Source: XYA12-FULL-58-9 sp001798605 (lineage in GTDB: Bacteria; Myxococcota; XYA12-FULL-58-9). Taken from it: a stretch of DNA of 17,163 bases. The position numbers were made by a program, and so were the translations under genes. Positions 14,897 to 17,163 of this stretch are shown here, piece by piece (the first letter of the stretch is position 1; each line of letters begins with the position of its first letter). The notes below the pieces were generated by a model, which did no database searches, was not told the DNA's origin, and saw only the letters and a program-made list of their open reading frames with translations. The stretch spans positions 1 to 17,163 of the forward strand of contig DAINMX010000132.1 of the NCBI GenBank assembly GCA_036736205.1, read 5' to 3'.

Positions 14897-17163
14897 CTAC
14901 TTCGACTTGATCGGCCCACGTCGGGGCGCCTCAGCGGAGTCTTCGATGGCGGAGGAAAGATCGAGGCTGCGTGGATCGGGAGTGGTGCGTACGGGCGCAG
15001 CCGCTGATTCGGCTTGTTCTGGCACGGCCGGTGCCGCCTTCTTGCCTCCTGTCTCTTGCGTGCGAGATCCCGAGTCCGATCCATCAGACTCGGCCTTCGC
15101 AAGCGCTGCAGGAACGATGATCTTGATGCGCGCACCCTTGCGCAAAACCATGAGTTCGATCGACTCGAATGACATCGCACTGCCCACCATTTCGGTGAGC
15201 TTATCAGGACCGGCGACGGCAACGCCGTTCACTTCGAGCACGATGTCACTGGGCTGCACGCCGCCGCGACCAGCATCGCCATCCTCCTTAACCTTGGAGA
15301 TGAACGCGCCCTGTCCCGGCTTGAGGCCCAGAGCCGCAGCCAATTGCGGGCTGACCGGATCGATCATCAAGCCTATCTTCCTTGGTGTCGCAGGGGTGGC
15401 CCCTTCCAGTCGTTCCCGCAATTCAGCAACCATTTGAGCCTGCTTGTCGGCCAGAGCGCGAGCAGTGTCAGCGGCCGCAAGAACACCTTGGTGCTTCTCC
15501 TGCACACGCGTGAGTGCCTTCTCCCGAATGGCGATCTCTTTGCCCTCCTCTGACACTAGCGTCAATTTGAGAGTCTTGCCCTGTCGAACGACCTCGACCT
15601 CCACAGCGCGAACGCCGTTGTTGTCGAGCGCACGGAGCAATGCCGATGGGCCTGCAACAGCCTCCCCGCCAGCCTTGACAATGATGTCGTTAGCCAAGAT
15701 GCCGGCACGATCCGCTTCGCTGTTGGGTTTGACTTGGACAATGTATGCCCCTCGCGCCTCCCCGATGCCCAGTGCGGCGGCCAGTTGCGGTGACACATCT
15801 TGCAACTTGACGCCAACCTTGCGCGGACCGGCAGCAGAGGAAACCTCATCGACCCTTTTTTGCGCCGCGTCGATCTCGGTGCGCCCACGTTGTGCCTTCT
15901 TCTCGGCGGTGTCAGCTTTTTTTCGCGCCGCTGCGGCGGCGGTTTCAGCACGTTTGAGCGCATCCCGCGTGCGTTTGCGCTCGGCGAGGGCGTTTGCCTG
16001 AGCCTGGACCGCGTCCGCTTCAGCCTTCTTTTTGGCTGCCACGGCAGCAGCTTCCGCCTCGGCGACCTTTGCCGCGAGCTCGGCTTCACGCACCTTGCGT
16101 TCGCGGTCTTTTTCGGCCTCCTCTTTTTCCCGTTTCGCGGCTGTCAAACGCGCTTGCAGCTCAGCCTCGCGTTGCGCGGCCACATCTGCTTCCACTTTAG
16201 CTTTGGCTTCGGCTGCGCGGTTTTCTTCGACAGTCTGGCGCTCCTTATCCTGTTTGGCTTGCTCTGCAGCGCGCACCTGGGCCGACGCCTCCGCTAGGGC
16301 TGTCTTTTCCTTCGCTGCTTCAGCCTCACGCAGTTTGAGTGCCTCATCCGCCTCAGCCTTCTTGACTGCCTCTTCGGCCGCTTGCTTGGCCGCTTGTTCC
16401 TCCGCTGCGATGCGCGCCTTTTCTGCCTCCGCCTGCGCCTTCTCTTGCGCCGCGGCGGCCAACGCCTTCTGGCTCTCTACTTTCACCACGGTCTTGCCCT
16501 GCAGTGTTACTTGCAGATCGCCGTAATCGGCCGTGAAATCGAGCACACCGCTAGCTTCTCGCTGTGAGTCATTGCGAGATGGACCCAGAGCCGCCTGCAC
16601 CCCCGCGAGCGTCATGCCAACGACGGGCTGTTTCTTGTAGATGGCATCGAGAAGAAGGGGATCATGCAAAGTCAGCCATGACGTCACCCACTGCGGGCTT
16701 TTCAGGCGTGCGCCAACCTCTGCATCGAACTCGCGAAGGGTCGCTATCTCCCGCGACAGCACAAACACCAAAGGTAGATTGCTCACGTCGCCGCTGGTCC
16801 GCTCAACGATGAGCCATGGGTGCGCCGTTGGTGCCAGCGCCGAACGACCTTCTTGAAACGGTGCCATCAACGGACTCGCGGGATAAATGATCTCCTTGAC
16901 CTTCACCGCCGTGCCGGCGGGGATAATGGTGTCACTTGGAACTCCAACTGCCACCTTTTCACCAGAGTGATGCCATAACTCGACGATATCGAAGGGGCGC
17001 GCCTCGACAAACAACTTGTCTGACTCACCGAAAAAGTCCGTGAAATAGACCGACGAACCAAGGACAAACTCTTTACCAACAAATTGTCGGGTACCCTTCT
17101 CTTTGTCGAGGTTGCTCAGCTTGAAATTGTGTGCCGCCGGCGCACAGGAAACCAACACCAGCG
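14897..17163 (-). CDS. Large lipoprotein with coiled coil and two PDZ domains, 5' end outside window
   Basis: The visible part is about 754 residues, and the frame runs off the right edge. The visible N-terminus LVLVSCAPA is the end of a lipoprotein signal with lipobox LVSC, so only the start of the signal is missing. Residues about 10-170 are a beta-rich domain not recognised. Residues about 175-228 (QPVVGMTLAGVQAALGPSR, ending GKTVVKVE) resemble a BamE/SmpA-like module. A TolA-like Ala/Glu/Lys coiled coil covers 228-440. PDZ1 is at 446-535 and PDZ2 at 593-683, both opening with RK(V/I)G and VSPQLAAALG, evidence of internal duplication, and joined by a second helix. The tail is disordered, Pro/Ala/Ser-rich. 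It has no protease domain. It probably acts as an envelope scaffold reaching across the periplasm, but its partners are unknown. Confidence 0.85.
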   Translation of the reverse strand, partial: LVLVSCAPAAHNFKLSNLDKEKGTRQFVGKEFVLGSSVYFTDFFGESDKLFVEARPFDIVELWHHSGEKVAVGVPSDTIIPAGTAVKVKEIIYPASPLMAPFQEGRSALAPTAHPWLIVERTSGDVSNLPLVFVLSREIATLREFDAEVGARLKSPQWVTSWLTLHDPLLLDAIYKKQPVVGMTLAGVQAALGPSRNDSQREASGVLDFTADYGDLQVTLQGKTVVKVESQKALAAAAQEKAQAEAEKARIAAEEQAAKQAAEEAVKKAEADEALKLREAEAAKEKTALAEASAQVRAAEQAKQDKERQTVEENRAAEAKAKVEADVAAQREAELQARLTAAKREKEEAEKDRERKVREAELAAKVAEAEAAAVAAKKKAEADAVQAQANALAERKRTRDALKRAETAAAAARKKADTAEKKAQRGRTEIDAAQKRVDEVSSAAGPRKVGVKLQDVSPQLAAALGIGEARGAYIVQVKPNSEADRAGILANDIIVKAGGEAVAGPSALLRALDNNGVRAVEVEVVRQGKTLKLTLVSEEGKEIAIREKALTRVQEKHQGVLAAADTARALADKQAQMVAELRERLEGATPATPRKIGLMIDPVSPQLAAALGLKPGQGAFISKVKEDGDAGRGGVQPSDIVLEVNGVAVAGPDKLTEMVGSAMSFESIELMVLRKGARIKIIVPAALAKAESDGSDSGSRTQETGGKKAAPAVPEQAESAAAPVRTTPDPRSLDLSSAIEDSAEAPRRGPIKSK

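Noticed and set aside
14043..15437. 464-codon plus-strand open frame
   Set aside because: It lies antisense to recN and the PDZ lipoprotein, both of which have full family motifs. It is a shadow of their codon use.
1..17163. tRNA, rRNA or complete insertion sequence
   Set aside because: No cloverleaf-like gene, ribosomal RNA stretch or transposase catalytic motif was seen on either strand. Short noncoding RNAs cannot be excluded by eye.

Overview
The window reads as a chromosomal segment from a Gram-negative, deltaproteobacterial-type bacterium, most likely Myxococcota, Bradymonadota or a related lineage. The reasons are a membrane-anchored Ser/Thr kinase with PEGA repeats and an HRDVSPHN catalytic loop, a PP2C phosphatase, several lipoproteins with clear lipoboxes, a DivIVA-family protein in a Gram-negative setting, and base composition that looks mid-to-high 50s percent GC by eye. 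No rRNA, tRNA, CRISPR array or intact transposase was found.

Left part (1-4370, accessory in character). A secreted family PL11 rhamnogalacturonan lyase lipoprotein lies on the minus strand. One extra base about 50 codons before its natural end breaks the frame, and it also carries a run of 12 A. Upstream of it is a SAM-dependent methyltransferase resembling the Rsm22 family. A gene-poor stretch follows. It holds a two-copy 42-bp repeat whose copies each contain a 10-bp palindrome and which may be the remnant end of an insertion sequence. Next come a small plus-strand lipoprotein with a symmetrical six-cysteine pattern, and then an AT-rich region of about 800 bp with no convincing gene and two diverged copies of an approximately 165-bp block about 530 bp apart.

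Middle part (4374-8838, signalling). The PEGA-domain Ser/Thr kinase (minus strand) ends inside a 25/26-bp tandem repeat that supplies its stop codon. It is followed by a small exported peptide, a small charged protein, a PsbP/DcrB-like lipoprotein, and a GAF protein fused to a GGDEF domain whose signature is degenerate (GSDKF).

Right part (8839-17163, housekeeping, all minus strand). In transcription order: a large lipoprotein with a long Ala/Glu/Lys coiled coil and two PDZ domains (5' end beyond the window), RecN, a PP2C phosphatase, an M23/LytM peptidase, Maf, YggS, DivIVA and a DUF167/YggU protein. The last four are packed like an operon: a 4-bp ATGA overlap, then gaps of 22 and 7 bp. This mirrors the conserved association of yggS with yggU and of ylm genes with divIVA, and links nucleotide and PLP housekeeping with pole or division-site organisation. 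The gap before recN holds nested inverted repeats that may be regulatory.

No complete novel multi-gene system could be demonstrated. The best leads are the cysteine-rich lipoprotein with its duplicated AT-rich blocks, the inverted-repeat cluster upstream of recN, and the compensating palindromes near 2.9 kb.
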